Origin: an uncultured Mycoplasmatales bacterium | GTDB lineage: Bacteria > Bacillota_I > Bacilli_A > UBA3375 | Direction: 5' to 3' | DNA length: 53,961 bases | Assembly: GCA_937936465.1 (NCBI GenBank) | Contig: CALDDH010000002.1 | Span: 1 to 53,961, forward strand | Shown: in pieces, positions 9,652-20,087 of the stretch | Layout: every line of letters begins with the position of its first letter | Numbering within the stretch: position 1 is the first letter of the stretch | The notes under the pieces: model-generated | Database searches by the model: none | Told to the model about the DNA's origin: nothing | The model's input: the letters and a program-made list of their open reading frames with translations, nothing else | Made by a program: the position numbers and the translations under genes

Positions 9652-10479
9652 TTATTTACTAACATTAAGTATAAATTCACTTGTGTCAATTTTTTTTATT
9701 TTTTTAATTAAAAATCTAGATAAATATACTCCTAGTTTATAAAAATCAATATCTAATTCGATTGTATTTGGATGAATTTTAACTATCTGCATGCTATCTT
9801 CAAGTAAAATTATTTGTCCTTTATAACCTAAGTTAATAACTTCTAACGCATCGTTTATATTAGTAATTATTAATTTATCAAATTGATTAATTGTTTTATC
9901 TATTGTTTTATCAATAGTAATTCCATTCATTATTTGTTTAGAAATAAACTCAATAATTAAATGATCATATATATTGAAGAATCCAACCTTTTGATTATCA
10001 AGATTTAATTTATTATTAAATTGTAAATCAATTTTATCTTCTAACAAATTAATAATAATCTTATGATCTACTTCTATTTTATGGGCAAATTGTATTATAC
10101 CTTTAACTTCAGAAGTATTGGCATGTTCATTTAACTGAGACTTATATTGATTAAAATCATTATTGAAATAATCAATTACAATTTCAAAGTCGTAAATTAA
10201 TGCACCTTCTTTAATTCCCTTAATTAGTGGAATATAGTAATTTGTCAAATCAGGTAATAAAAATATTATTTTCTTAACATAGTGAACACTTGCTAAATTT
10301 TGTGCTGCACTATTTGGTACATAATCTAGTTTTTCAATAGCCATTAATACTTTTTTTCTTTTTTCATATTTGACACTTTTTCCATTATTTAAAACACGAG
10401 AAACTGTGGAAATTGAGACTCCCGCTTCTTTGGCAACATCTTTGATTGTCATATATGTATCAGATCTCTTTGTTCTCAT
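9652..10479 (-). CDS. LacI-family regulator, probable divergent CcpA
   Basis: An N-terminal LacI-type helix-turn-helix (about residues 10-65) has TIKDVAKEAGVSISTVSRVL and the hinge region YVPNSAAQNLAS. The start is set by AGGAGAT seven bases upstream. The gene order ytxG-ytxH-this-tyrS matches the Bacillus ytxGH-ccpA-tyrS neighbourhood, so CcpA orthology is likely. At 275 residues it is about 55 short of CcpA. Its effector domain (66-275) is strongly diverged and low-complexity, with repeats such as IDKTIDKTI. Either the response to HPr-Ser-P has changed or ligand sensing is lost. Identity as a LacI-family regulator is certain; function is inferred. Confidence 0.75.
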   Translation of the reverse strand: MRTKRSDTYMTIKDVAKEAGVSISTVSRVLNNGKSVKYEKRKKVLMAIEKLDYVPNSAAQNLASVHYVKKIIFLLPDLTNYYIPLIKGIKEGALIYDFEIVIDYFNNDFNQYKSQLNEHANTSEVKGIIQFAHKIEVDHKIIINLLEDKIDLQFNNKLNLDNQKVGFFNIYDHLIIEFISKQIMNGITIDKTIDKTINQFDKLIITNINDALEVINLGYKGQIILLEDSMQIVKIHPNTIELDIDFYKLGVYLSRFLIKKIKKIDTSEFILNVSK

Positions 10480-10487
10480 AATATCTC

Positions 10488-10748
10488 CTAGATCACTTCC
10501 ATTTGGAAATCATGCATTTTAGATTGTAAATTATAAACAAGTGTTTTAAATAACTTAGTTATTATTGTATATAAACGTGTTAATAATTCAGCTGATAATT
10601 CTAATAAATCATCTAAAATTAATTGGATTTCAGTTTTTGCATTATATAATTTAATATTCATATCTTCACTTGATACTTTATTTGTATAAGCATAAACTCC
10701 AATTGCTCCTGCTAATATTCCACTAGCTATGATTGTTTTATTTACCAT
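10488..10748 (-). CDS. Small YtxH-like membrane-anchored protein
   Basis: This 86-residue protein has an N-terminal hydrophobic segment (about 5-22, IIASGILAGAIGVYAY) followed by an amphipathic helical region. That is the layout of YtxH/gas-vesicle-like stress proteins. The call rests mainly on position: it lies between a DUF948/YtxG-like gene and a CcpA-like gene, exactly where ytxH sits in Bacillus. No catalytic motif is visible. Confidence 0.5.
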   Translation of the reverse strand: MVNKTIIASGILAGAIGVYAYTNKVSSEDMNIKLYNAKTEIQLILDDLLELSAELLTRLYTIITKLFKTLVYNLQSKMHDFQMEVI

Positions 10749-10749
10749 T

Positions 10750-11151
10750 TTAATCCTCCTTACCTAATATGTTTGATAATTTAGAAAATATACTTTGAAC
10801 TTGCTGTGCATCTTCTTTAGTTTGCTTAACTACTTTATCAAATGATTCAACACCATCTTTGGCAACTCCCGTTACACTACTTACGTCATCAGTTATATCT
10901 TTTGTATTTTTAAGGATCTGATCAATATTTTCTGTATTCTTTTCCATATTATCTAGTAACCCACTAATTTTCTTTAAATTTTCTTCTGAGTAGTCGATGA
11001 TATTATTAATATTACTTACTTTACCTTTAATACTTTTATTTAAATTACTAAATAATTTATATATTTTAATTGCAATTAAAATAAAAATAAAACCAATTAT
11101 TAAAACTTCTAACAGCAGTACAACTTGTAATAAATCAATATATTCTTGCAT
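10750..11151 (-). CDS. YtxG-like (DUF948) membrane protein
   Basis: This 133-residue protein has a strong N-terminal transmembrane helix (about residues 7-31). A long cytoplasmic helical stretch follows with heptad-like repeats of N/D and I/L, ending in IFSKLSNIL. That is the DUF948 layout of YtxG. SD AGGAGA precedes the ATG, and there is one base between its stop and the next gene. The family is linked to general stress in Bacillus; molecular function unknown. Confidence 0.6.
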   Translation of the reverse strand: MQEYIDLLQVVLLLEVLIIGFIFILIAIKIYKLFSNLNKSIKGKVSNINNIIDYSEENLKKISGLLDNMEKNTENIDQILKNTKDITDDVSSVTGVAKDGVESFDKVVKQTKEDAQQVQSIFSKLSNILGKED

Positions 11152-11162
11152 ATATTCTCCTT

Positions 11163-11960
11163 TTATATTAAATCAGGCATTAATCCTCTAGATTTCTTCC
11201 AAACACTAAATCCAATTACATATATTAACCCAATTACTAACCATATATATATATCATACCAAATTTCTTCAAAAAAGAATGTATTATATAAAAGGGTTTC
11301 CCGATATCCAACAACAAAATAGTAAAATGGATTAAATAATTTTTCTAATAATGCTATTAGTTCTGTTTGAGGATTCCATAAAACTGGTGTCATCCAAAAG
11401 AGTGGCATTAAGATTGCTCCAATGAATGATGATACATCTTTAATTAATACTCCTAGAGGGGCAATTAAAATACTGAACCCAACAAAGAAGACAAAGAATG
11501 TAAACCAATAGTAGATAAAATTCAAATAATAAATATCAGGTAAATATGTTGTTCCTCCAATTAGAACAAAAATAAAAAACATAATAAACATAACTCCTAT
11601 ATGTACATATAGTGATGATAGCACTTCAATTATTGGTAGCGTCATGACTGGGAATTTAATTGTCGTGACAAGCACTGAATTTGATTGAATAACTTTTGGT
11701 GCTTTACCAATTACTTCACTTGTCAACATCCAAATCATATTACCACCAAATAACCATAAAATAAACATTTGACCATCAACTGGACTACCACTTCTAAGGC
11801 CGATTTTAAAGAAAAACCAAAAACTAAAAACTGTTACAAGTGGTTTAATTAGTGCCCAAGCAATTCCAAAACTTTGATCGGCATATTGTAACTTTACCTT
11901 ATGTACTGCTAATTTATGAATAGTACTTCGCTTATTCCAAATTATTTTAAAATAATCCAT
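11163..11960 (-). CDS. ABC-2 type polysaccharide/teichoic acid export permease (TagG-like)
   Basis: This 265-residue integral membrane protein has about six transmembrane segments. The cytoplasmic N-terminus contains LAVHKVKLQYADQSFGIAW, a hallmark of Wzm/TagG exporters. It is paired 8 bases downstream of a TagH/Wzt-like ATPase. Together they should flip an undecaprenyl-linked polymer, such as wall teichoic acid or another surface glycan, across the membrane. The polymer biosynthesis genes are not in the window, so the substrate is unknown. Confidence 0.85.
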   Translation of the reverse strand: MDYFKIIWNKRSTIHKLAVHKVKLQYADQSFGIAWALIKPLVTVFSFWFFFKIGLRSGSPVDGQMFILWLFGGNMIWMLTSEVIGKAPKVIQSNSVLVTTIKFPVMTLPIIEVLSSLYVHIGVMFIMFFIFVLIGGTTYLPDIYYLNFIYYWFTFFVFFVGFSILIAPLGVLIKDVSSFIGAILMPLFWMTPVLWNPQTELIALLEKLFNPFYYFVVGYRETLLYNTFFFEEIWYDIYIWLVIGLIYVIGFSVWKKSRGLMPDLI

Positions 11961-11968
11961 TGGGCTCC

Positions 11969-12751
11969 TTAATCAACCATATAAATTGCTTTATTTTCTT
12001 TAATTGTTTTCTTGATCTGCTTTAATGTTTGTTTTCTATCTAAAAATGAATCATAAATCTTCATAATATCTTTAACTTCACCCTTACACATAAGTTCACC
12101 TTTTTGAATCCAACAAGCACGATCACAAAATTTTTTCATTTGTCCAGATGAATGAGAAACAAATAAAATTGTTGTTCCTTTTGCTTTGAGTTCATTCATT
12201 TTCTGATTACATTTATTTTTAAATAATTTATCCCCAACTGCTAATGCTTCATCGATAATTAAAACATCTGCTTCTAAGTGAATTGCAATTGCAAAACCTA
12301 GTTTTGATTTCATTCCTGATGAATATTTATTAACAGGCTGATTAATAAAATCTCCTAATTCAGAAAATTCAATAATGCTTTGAAATTTTTCTTTGATTTC
12401 TTTTTCTTTTAAACCAAATAATGTACATTTATAATAAATATTTTCAATACCAGTATATTTAGGCACAATTCCAGCTCCAACATTTAAGAGTGAAACTGTC
12501 CCTTTTACATTGATTTCACCACTAGTTGGATAGACAGTTCCATTAATTAGTTTCAAAATTGTTGATTTACCACTACCATTTGTTCCAACAACCCCATATG
12601 TTGTTCCTTTTTTCACATTGAAATTTATGTCATTAAGCGCTTTATATACTTGTCCATAAGATTTTTTAAAAAGCAATTCTTTAACAATATCACTATTTTT
12701 ATTATAAAGACGATAATCTTTAGTCACATGTTTTACTTCTATGATATTCAT
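11969..12751 (-). CDS. ABC transporter ATPase for surface polymer export (TagH/Wzt-like)
   Basis: This 260-residue ATPase has Walker A GTNGSGKST (about residues 56-64), signature NKYSSGMKSKLGFAIAI and Walker B LIIDEALAVGD. It has the DxxFKxKC-like element KLFKNKC typical of the TagH/Wzt subfamily. It ends soon after the nucleotide-binding domain, without the carbohydrate-binding tail of some Wzt proteins or the long tail of Bacillus TagH. It is the first gene of a two-gene transcript, driven by the promoter at 12772-12800. Confidence 0.88.
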   Translation of the reverse strand: MNIIEVKHVTKDYRLYNKNSDIVKELLFKKSYGQVYKALNDINFNVKKGTTYGVVGTNGSGKSTILKLINGTVYPTSGEINVKGTVSLLNVGAGIVPKYTGIENIYYKCTLFGLKEKEIKEKFQSIIEFSELGDFINQPVNKYSSGMKSKLGFAIAIHLEADVLIIDEALAVGDKLFKNKCNQKMNELKAKGTTILFVSHSSGQMKKFCDRACWIQKGELMCKGEVKDIMKIYDSFLDRKQTLKQIKKTIKENKAIYMVD

Positions 12752-12771
12752 CAGACTCCTTAATATTAATT

Positions 12772-12800
12772 ATTATACCATGGTTATTGAAATATGTCAT
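12772..12800 (-). promoter_or_regulatory. Promoter of the TagHG-like operon
   Basis: On the minus strand ATGACA (800-795), a 17-bp spacer and TATAAT (777-772) give a near-consensus sigma-A promoter. The -35 lies inside the 3' end of purA. It lets the exporter pair be transcribed separately from purA. Confidence 0.7.
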
Positions 12801-14067
12801 TTCTTATAATCGTTTGTAGTCGATCCGGCCCAACAGAAACAATGTTAATTGGTAGACCAAGTTCTGCTTCAATAAACTCTAAATATTCTAATGCTTCTTT
12901 TGGTAAACTATTATAATCTAAGACATTTGTGATATCTGTGTTCCATCCAGTAAATGTTTTATAGATAGGTTTTACATTTTGATAATCTCTTTCTAATGGT
13001 GGAATTGTATAAATTTCTTTTCCATCAAGTTGATATCCAATACATACTTTAATCTCTTTAGCTACTGACAACACATCTAATAACATAATTGATATTTGTG
13101 TAAATCCACTTACTCTTGCTGCATATTTTAATTGAACTAAGTCAATCCATCCAATTCTACGTGGTCTTTTTGTTGTTGTTCCATACTCACGACCAGTTTC
13201 ACGTATTAAATCAGCAATATCACCTTCTATTTGAGTTGGAAAAGGGCCTTCACCGACTCTTGAAGTATAAGCTTTAACAATTCCTAATGAATTATTAATG
13301 TAGTGAGACCCAATACCCGTATTTACAGGAATTGAACTGCTAGATGGAGATGATGAGGTTACGAATGGATATGTTCCATGTTCAATATCAAGCATTACTC
13401 CTTGTGCTCCTTCAAAGACAATTTTTTCACCATTCTTAACTGCTTGATCTAGTAATAGAGATGTATCACACATATACTGCGATAAAACTTCTGCATATTT
13501 TTCGTATTCTGGGTGAACTTGATCAAATGAATATTTTGTTAACTTTGTATCATCTAATAAATTATTACTAATTTCTAAATTATGAGATAACTTCTTAGCA
13601 AAAATATCTTTATCACAAAACTCAGCCATTCTTATTCCACTTCGATTAATTTTATCCATGTAAGCTGGACCAATTCCTTTGCGCGTTGTTCCAACTTTAA
13701 AGTCTAATTTTAAATTTTCATAATATTCATCTAATTCTTCATGGTAAGGCATTATCATTGCAGCCCGATTAGAAATATATAAACTAATTGACACTCCATG
13801 TGATTGCAACATATTTATTTCTTCTACTAATTTTTTGGGATTTACTACCATCCCATTTGCAATAACTATCTTTGTACTAGGATTAAAAACACCACTTGGT
13901 AAAATATGTAATGAATATTTTTTCTGATCAAATTCAATTGTATGTCCAGCATTATTTCCACCTTGATATCTTACAACATAATCAGCATCTTTACAAACTA
14001 TATCTGTAATTTTACCTTTCCCTTCATCACCCCATTGACTTCCAACTATACTTAATGTTTTATTCAT
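12784..14067 (-). CDS. purA: Adenylosuccinate synthetase
   Basis: PurA forms adenylosuccinate from IMP and aspartate using GTP. The N-terminal signature GSQWGDEGKGK is at about residues 9-19. The switch/IMP region GTTRKGIGPAY and the second signature TTTKRPRRIGWIDL are present. The length of 427 residues is typical. It overlaps the glpX end by 8 bases. Confidence 0.97.
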   Translation of the reverse strand: MNKTLSIVGSQWGDEGKGKITDIVCKDADYVVRYQGGNNAGHTIEFDQKKYSLHILPSGVFNPSTKIVIANGMVVNPKKLVEEINMLQSHGVSISLYISNRAAMIMPYHEELDEYYENLKLDFKVGTTRKGIGPAYMDKINRSGIRMAEFCDKDIFAKKLSHNLEISNNLLDDTKLTKYSFDQVHPEYEKYAEVLSQYMCDTSLLLDQAVKNGEKIVFEGAQGVMLDIEHGTYPFVTSSSPSSSSIPVNTGIGSHYINNSLGIVKAYTSRVGEGPFPTQIEGDIADLIRETGREYGTTTKRPRRIGWIDLVQLKYAARVSGFTQISIMLLDVLSVAKEIKVCIGYQLDGKEIYTIPPLERDYQNVKPIYKTFTGWNTDITNVLDYNSLPKEALEYLEFIEAELGLPINIVSVGPDRLQTIIRNDIFQ

Positions 14068-15082
14068 AATTTTCCTCTCTAATTATTTTTTTAATTGCTA
14101 TATCTTTTCTTTCCATAAAATGTGATGATACTATCTTTCTAATTGTTCGTGTTTTTCCACGAATTAAAAGCGTTTCTGTTGTAGCCATATCTTCGTCCAT
14201 TTTAACACCACCTAAAATCATTCCATCTGTAATTCCTGTCATTGACATAATAATATTATCTGTTTTACATAAATCACTTAATTGTAATTTCTGATTAACT
14301 TGAACATTCATCTCTTTACATCTTTTTATTTCTTCTTGAGATATTTGATCGTTTTCTAAACTTTGTCCTTTACAATCAGTACGTGAAATTAATTTAGCTT
14401 GCATATTACAACCCATTGATTTCATAATTGCCGCTGATATTACACCTTCTGGTGCTCCACCAATTCCATAAAACATATCAATCTTTTCATGAGGCATAGC
14501 AACCATGATACTACATGCAACATCTCCATCTGGAATTGATATTACTTTTACACCTGCTGTTTGCAATTGCTCAATAACTTTAAAATGTCTTTCTTTATGT
14601 AAGGTCATAACCGTCATTTGATTAATTCTTTTACCTAAAACTTTTGCCACATTAATTACATTTTCTAAAATCGGCAAGTCAATATCAATTGCATCTTTAG
14701 CCTTATATGAAACCATCAACTTTTCCATGTACATATCAGGAGCTTTAAGTAAATTACCAACTTGTGATAGAACAATTACAGATACAGCGTTATCTTGTCC
14801 TAAACCAACCATTCTTGTTCCATCAATTGGATCAACTGCAATATCAACTTTATCAACTCCAAGACCAACTTTTTCTCCGATGTATAGCATTGGTGCATTA
14901 TCAATTTCACCTTCACCTATAACTACCTTCCCATCGATTTTAATTGTATTTAAAACATGACGCATCGCTTTTACTGCTGCTAAATCTGCTTTTTCTTTTT
15001 GACCTTTACCAATCCAATTATGGCTTGTAAGGGCAGCTGCTTCTGTTACTCTAGATATTTCTAGTGCTAGTTCTCTTTTCAA
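14060..15082 (-). CDS. glpX: Class II fructose-1,6-bisphosphatase (GlpX)
   Basis: GlpX hydrolyses fructose 1,6-bisphosphate in gluconeogenesis. The metal-binding motif [13 protein letters not shown] (about residues 83-95), an earlier GEGEID element, and the substrate motif [13 protein letters not shown] near 207 are visible. The length of 340 residues matches GlpX. Its stop overlaps the purA start and its start overlaps the nfo stop. An operon with purA and nfo is not the Bacillus arrangement. Confidence 0.95.
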   Translation of the reverse strand: MKRELALEISRVTEAAALTSHNWIGKGQKEKADLAAVKAMRHVLNTIKIDGKVVIGEGEIDNAPMLYIGEKVGLGVDKVDIAVDPIDGTRMVGLGQDNAVSVIVLSQVGNLLKAPDMYMEKLMVSYKAKDAIDIDLPILENVINVAKVLGKRINQMTVMTLHKERHFKVIEQLQTAGVKVISIPDGDVACSIMVAMPHEKIDMFYGIGGAPEGVISAAIMKSMGCNMQAKLISRTDCKGQSLENDQISQEEIKRCKEMNVQVNQKLQLSDLCKTDNIIMSMTGITDGMILGGVKMDEDMATTETLLIRGKTRTIRKIVSSHFMERKDIAIKKIIREENYE

Positions 15083-15957
15083 TTTTCATCCTTTTCAATC
15101 CAGTCATCAAATTTTTGTGCTCTTAGCATTGCTATTTCTTTTTTATATGGTGGATATAATTTATTTATATAAGGTGTTTCTAATATCTTAACAATATTAT
15201 CTAATCTAGGGTGGTGAACAATTTGATTTAATATGTCAAACCCAATATATCCATATCCAAGATTTGCATGTCGATCTTTAGATGCTCCTCTTTCATTTTT
15301 TGAATCATTAATATGTAATACTTTTAATTTATCTAACCCAATCAAATCATCAAATTGATCGAGTACATCATCAATATTCTTTAAATTATAACCTGCATCA
15401 TGAATATGACATGTATCTAAACAAACACCTAATTTATCGCTTAATCTAACATTATCAATAATATACTTTAATTCTTCAAAACTACGCCCACATTCTGTTC
15501 CTTTTCCCGCCATAGTCTCTAAACATACAATAACACTTTGATCAGCTAAAAGCACTTCATTTAACCCTTTAACAATTGAATCTAAACCAACTTGAGCTCC
15601 CTCTTTAACATGGGCACCAGGATGTAGGACAATATATTTACTACCAACAGCTTCTGTTCTTTGAATCTCTTTCTTTAAAAACTCAACAGCTATTTCATAT
15701 GTTTCTGGTTTAATAGTATTACCTAAATTAATAATATATGGTGCATGAACAACTATGTTTTCTAAATCAATTTTACTTTCTTTTAGTAATTCATGTGCTT
15801 CTTTAATAAACAATTGATCAATTGGCTTACGTGATGTATTTTGAGGTGCACCAGTATATATCATCATTGCGTTAGCATCATAACTAAGTGCTTCTTTAAC
15901 AGCACCTAAGAACATATTAGGACTTTTAAACTTTACATGAGATCCAATTTTAAGCAT
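15079..15957 (-). CDS. nfo: Endonuclease IV (AP endonuclease)
   Basis: This TIM-barrel, zinc-dependent enzyme cleaves at abasic sites in base-excision repair. Zinc ligands are visible in [45 protein letters not shown] and [21 protein letters not shown]. The length of 292 residues is normal. It overlaps pyrG by 8 bases and glpX by 4. Confidence 0.97.
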   Translation of the reverse strand: MLKIGSHVKFKSPNMFLGAVKEALSYDANAMMIYTGAPQNTSRKPIDQLFIKEAHELLKESKIDLENIVVHAPYIINLGNTIKPETYEIAVEFLKKEIQRTEAVGSKYIVLHPGAHVKEGAQVGLDSIVKGLNEVLLADQSVIVCLETMAGKGTECGRSFEELKYIIDNVRLSDKLGVCLDTCHIHDAGYNLKNIDDVLDQFDDLIGLDKLKVLHINDSKNERGASKDRHANLGYGYIGFDILNQIVHHPRLDNIVKILETPYINKLYPPYKKEIAMLRAQKFDDWIEKDEN

Positions 15958-17548
15958 TATTCTCCTTTTTATTCAATTTTCTTTTTTTAGCACTCTTTAT
16001 TAATTCAATAAACAATGGATTAGCTTGTGTTAATTTAGAACTTAATTCAGGGTGATATTGAACTGCAACAAAGAAATCATTTTTCGGATATTCAATTATT
16101 TCAACTAAATCTAATTCTGGATTAATTCCTGAAAATACTAATCCATTATTCTCTAATACTTCTTTATACTTGTTGTTAAACTCATACCTATGCCTGTGTC
16201 GCTCTTGAATTAAATTACTTTGATATATTTTAGCTACTTTAGTATTTTCAATTAACTGACAGTTGTAATTACCAAGCCTTTGTGTTCCACCTAATTTTTC
16301 TAAATCTTGATCTTCCATCAAATGAATAATTGGATTTTTACTTTTTGGATTTAATTCTTGGTGTTCTACTTTTAAATTACAAACATTTGTTGCAAAATCA
16401 ATTATTGACAATTGCATTCCCAGGCAAATACCTAAAAATGAAATGTTATTTTCTCTAGCGTATTTAATAGTTTCAAGTTTACCATCAATCCCGCTTTCAC
16501 CAAACCCTCCTGGAACAATTATTGCATCATAATCTTTTAAGTTTTCAATAGATATATTTTGTGATGGAATTAAATCAATTTTAGTTTTTACTTGATTAAC
16601 AATTGCTGAATGTTTAATCGCTTCAGTTACCGATATATATGCATCAGCTAACTGTGTATATTTACCAACAATAGCAACTTTTATTTCTAAAGTAGCATGA
16701 TTTATTTTATCAATTACATTTGATAGTTCTAAATGATCTGAATGTTTTAAATCAAGTGATAAGAAATCAGCAATTTTTTGATCAACTTTTTGTTTCTTCA
16801 GAAGTAATGGAATTTGATAAATATTATCTACATCAATTGATTGAATAACATTCTCTTTTTTTACACTACAAAACATTGCTATTTTGTTAATTTCACTTTC
16901 AGATAGTGCAATCTCATTTCTTGTAACAATCATATTTGGTTTTATTCCAAGTGACATTAATTGTTTAACGCTATGTTGAGTTGGTTTAGTTTTAAGTTCT
17001 CCTGTTGCTCGAAGTAGTGGAACATAAGCCGCATGAATCAAGAAATTATTTTCTAAATCTTCAGCAATAATTTGACTGATAGCTTCTAAATATGGAATTG
17101 ATTCAATATCCCCGATTGTTCCACCAACTTCAACAAATAGAAGGTCATATCCTTTTAAATTATTTTTTATTTGCAATTTTATTTCATCCATAATATGTGG
17201 GAAAACTTGAACTGTCTTACCAAGATATCCCCCACTACGCTCTTTATTTAAAACATTTGAGTAAATAGTTCCGGTTGTAAGTGATGATGATTTGCTTAAG
17301 TTTTGTCCTAGAAAACGTTCATAATGACCAATATCTAAGTCAGTTTCTCCACCATCTGCAGTTACGAAAACTTCACCATGTTCAATTGGTGACATTGTTC
17401 CCGAATCAACATTTAAATATGGATCACATTTCATCATATTAATATTCAATCCTTGATCTTTAAATAACCTTCCAAGACTTGAAGCAATAATTCCTTTTCC
17501 TAAAGAAGATAGTACTCCTCCTGTAATAAAAATAATTTTCCCTTGCAT
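15950..17548 (-). CDS. pyrG: CTP synthase
   Basis: CTP synthase makes CTP from UTP, ATP and glutamine. The N-terminal synthetase domain has [11 protein letters not shown] and [20 protein letters not shown]. The C-terminal class I glutaminase domain has the nucleophile cysteine in GICLGMQ, with His/Glu in VQYHPE. The length of 532 residues is complete. There is no pyrG attenuator leader; smpB lies only 9 bases upstream in the transcript. Confidence 0.97.
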   Translation of the reverse strand: MQGKIIFITGGVLSSLGKGIIASSLGRLFKDQGLNINMMKCDPYLNVDSGTMSPIEHGEVFVTADGGETDLDIGHYERFLGQNLSKSSSLTTGTIYSNVLNKERSGGYLGKTVQVFPHIMDEIKLQIKNNLKGYDLLFVEVGGTIGDIESIPYLEAISQIIAEDLENNFLIHAAYVPLLRATGELKTKPTQHSVKQLMSLGIKPNMIVTRNEIALSESEINKIAMFCSVKKENVIQSIDVDNIYQIPLLLKKQKVDQKIADFLSLDLKHSDHLELSNVIDKINHATLEIKVAIVGKYTQLADAYISVTEAIKHSAIVNQVKTKIDLIPSQNISIENLKDYDAIIVPGGFGESGIDGKLETIKYARENNISFLGICLGMQLSIIDFATNVCNLKVEHQELNPKSKNPIIHLMEDQDLEKLGGTQRLGNYNCQLIENTKVAKIYQSNLIQERHRHRYEFNNKYKEVLENNGLVFSGINPELDLVEIIEYPKNDFFVAVQYHPELSSKLTQANPLFIELIKSAKKRKLNKKENNA

Positions 17549-17557
17549 AAGTTCTCC

Positions 17558-18007
17558 TTAATATGAATATTTACTTTTTTTGGCTAATTCACGTGTTATA
17601 TCACGTTCTTTAATTGTATGTCGCTTATCATGTCTCTTTTTACCTTTTGCTTGTGCAATTTCTAATTTAACATATGAGTTAGTGAAGTATAACTTTAGTG
17701 GAACAACAGTAAATCCATGGATTTTAATATCTTGTTTTAATTTAATAATTTCTTTTTTATGTAAAAGTAATTTTCTAGATCTTCTTTCTTCTAATGGATC
17801 AAATAAATCTTGTTGATAAACAGATATGTGCATATTAATAATATAAGCTTCATTTTGTCCATTTATCTTAATATATGCATCATTAATATTTACTTTTCCC
17901 ATTCTTATTGACTTTATTTCGCTTCCTTTTAACTGAATCCCCGCTTCGTACTTTTTTATTACTTCGTAATCGTGTCGAGCTTTTTTGTTTTGAACGATCA
18001 TCTTCAT
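17558..18007 (-). CDS. smpB: SsrA-binding protein SmpB
   Basis: SmpB binds tmRNA for rescue of stalled ribosomes. The family motifs are complete: QNKKARHDY, YEAGIQLKGSEIKSIR, INMHISVYQQ, and the basic C-terminal tail with KKRHDKRHTIKERD. The start at 18007 is supported by GAAGG eight bases upstream and by full alignment of the family N-terminus. The first 42 codons overlap the 3' end of rnr in another frame by 125 bp. Length 149 residues. Confidence 0.95.
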   Translation of the reverse strand: MKMIVQNKKARHDYEVIKKYEAGIQLKGSEIKSIRMGKVNINDAYIKINGQNEAYIINMHISVYQQDLFDPLEERRSRKLLLHKKEIIKLKQDIKIHGFTVVPLKLYFTNSYVKLEIAQAKGKKRHDKRHTIKERDITRELAKKSKYSY

Positions 18008-20072
18008 ACTTAGTACCTTCTTTCAATTTAAAATCTAATGGTTCAAAATCAATTTCACCTCTAACTGAATCTGCATTGATTAATTTAACTCTAATCGTAT
18101 CACCTAATTTTATTTTTTGTTTATTCTGGAAGTTAATTTGAAAATTTACAACTTCTTGGTGTCCATCTAATTGATTAAACCTAATTAATCCTCGTTGAGT
18201 TGTTTCCAATTCTACAAAGAAACCAAAATTAGTAATTGAACTTACTTTACCAATAAATTTATTACCAATAAACTGTTTCATATACTCAGCTATTTTTTGA
18301 TCTTCAATCTTCTTTTCAGCTTTAAAAGCTTGTACTTCTTGCACTGATGCAACTTTACAAATATAGTTTAAATCGGCTACAACTTCTTGGTGAACTAGTT
18401 TTTTCTGATCAAATAAATATTTTCTAAGCATTCGATGAACAATTAAATCAGGATAACGACGAATTGGTGATGTAAAATGAGTATACATAGGTGATGCTAA
18501 TCCAAAGTGACCAATATTATTAGTTGAATAAAATGCTTTTTGTAAACTTCGAATAATACTATCTGATAAAATTCTTTTATCAATTGGATCATTTACTTGA
18601 TCTAATGCCACTTTAAAGCTTGATGAATGAAATTCTTCAACATTACCTTTTAGTTGAACATCAAATAATGGAAATAATTTAAATAAATCTTTTAATTTAT
18701 CTGGATTAGGTTGACCGTGAACACGATAAATAAATGGAAGATTCATATTAAAAATTGTTGATGCAACTGTTTCATTAGCAATAATCATGAATTCTTCAAT
18801 TAATTTTTCACTATCTTTTCTTTCTCTTGCAGATATACCAATAATATTACCATTAATATCAAATTTAAAGACGGGTTCTTTATCAGCCAGATTAAATGAA
18901 CCTCTTTTTAATCGATTATTATTTAATACTTTTGCAAGTTTATTCATATCACATAATGTTTCGGTTATAGTTTGAAATTTTTCAATGATCTTAGGATTTT
19001 GATTAATCACAATTTCATTAACATCATCATATGTCATTCTAAACTTTGAATTAATAATACTTGGATATATCTCACTTTCAATAACTTTACCTTGTTTATT
19101 AATGACCATTTCAGCAGTCAGTGTATATCTATTTACATTTGGATGCAGTGAACATATCCCATTTGATATCTCTTTTGGTAACATTGGTACAACGCGGTCA
19201 ATAAAATAAATACTTGTGCTTCTTTCAAGTGCTTCTTGATCTAGTTTTGATCCCTCTTGAATATAATATGATACATCAGCAATTGATACAAATAAACGAT
19301 ATCCATTTTTTTCTTTTTTCAAAAGGACTGCATCATCTAAATCTTTAGCATCAGAACCATCAATTGTAATAAATTGCTCATTTGTTAAATCTCTTCTATT
19401 TTCTTGTTGAGTTACATCAGTCTCAGAAATTAACATAGCTTCTTTAATTTGTTGATCTGTAAACTCAGTTTTTAAATTAAATTCACTTAATACTAATTTC
19501 ATTTTTAAATCAGGATCATTTGAATTGGCGACAACTTCTTTTAAATTTACATCAATTTTATAACCTCTAACTTTAACAATATCTAACAAAAGATAATTAT
19601 TTAAATACTTTTTAAAATTAACCTTTGAATCTACACTTAATGAGTATGCTTCAAATTGTTTACTTTGAACAATATTTATTTTTCCAAAGCAATTAATAAA
19701 TCCTAATACTTCAGTTTTATTTCTTTTAAGTAAGTATAAAATACTTGCTTCTTGACTTTTATTATCTTCTTTTTTCCTTGCAATAATTACTACTTGATCT
19801 CCATCAATATAACCTTTAACATCACCAATATAAAAATCTCCAACTGATGTAATAACAAATCCAAACTTACTTTTAACACTTAAAATTCCTTGATATATTT
19901 TTTTTGAACTAGTTTTTTTTAGTTTACCATATTGATTTTTTATAAGCAAATTATGACTTATTAAATTATTAGTAAAATTAGTGTTTTCTTTGTCTGAAAG
20001 TAATTGCAATTTGTTTTCATTATAATTTTGCATCAAGTTATCTAATTCTAAACCCTGAGATTTCTTTATCAT
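17883..20072 (-). CDS. rnr: Ribonuclease R
   Basis: RNase R is a processive 3'-5' exoribonuclease. It has an N-terminal cold-shock-like region and an RNB catalytic domain with the metal-binding DGSDAKDLDDAV near residue 240. The conserved HFTSPIRRYPDLIVHR lies near 545, and an S1 domain (about 620-690) precedes a basic Lys/Arg tail (about 690-729). At 729 residues it is somewhat short. The basic tail is encoded within the 125-bp overlap with smpB. It lies downstream of secG, with an attenuator-like hairpin between them. Confidence 0.95.
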   Translation of the reverse strand: MIKKSQGLELDNLMQNYNENKLQLLSDKENTNFTNNLISHNLLIKNQYGKLKKTSSKKIYQGILSVKSKFGFVITSVGDFYIGDVKGYIDGDQVVIIARKKEDNKSQEASILYLLKRNKTEVLGFINCFGKINIVQSKQFEAYSLSVDSKVNFKKYLNNYLLLDIVKVRGYKIDVNLKEVVANSNDPDLKMKLVLSEFNLKTEFTDQQIKEAMLISETDVTQQENRRDLTNEQFITIDGSDAKDLDDAVLLKKEKNGYRLFVSIADVSYYIQEGSKLDQEALERSTSIYFIDRVVPMLPKEISNGICSLHPNVNRYTLTAEMVINKQGKVIESEIYPSIINSKFRMTYDDVNEIVINQNPKIIEKFQTITETLCDMNKLAKVLNNNRLKRGSFNLADKEPVFKFDINGNIIGISARERKDSEKLIEEFMIIANETVASTIFNMNLPFIYRVHGQPNPDKLKDLFKLFPLFDVQLKGNVEEFHSSSFKVALDQVNDPIDKRILSDSIIRSLQKAFYSTNNIGHFGLASPMYTHFTSPIRRYPDLIVHRMLRKYLFDQKKLVHQEVVADLNYICKVASVQEVQAFKAEKKIEDQKIAEYMKQFIGNKFIGKVSSITNFGFFVELETTQRGLIRFNQLDGHQEVVNFQINFQNKQKIKLGDTIRVKLINADSVRGEIDFEPLDFKLKEGTKYEDDRSKQKSSTRLRSNKKVRSGDSVKRKRNKVNKNGKSKY

Positions 20073-20087
20073 TGCTCTCCTAAAAAT

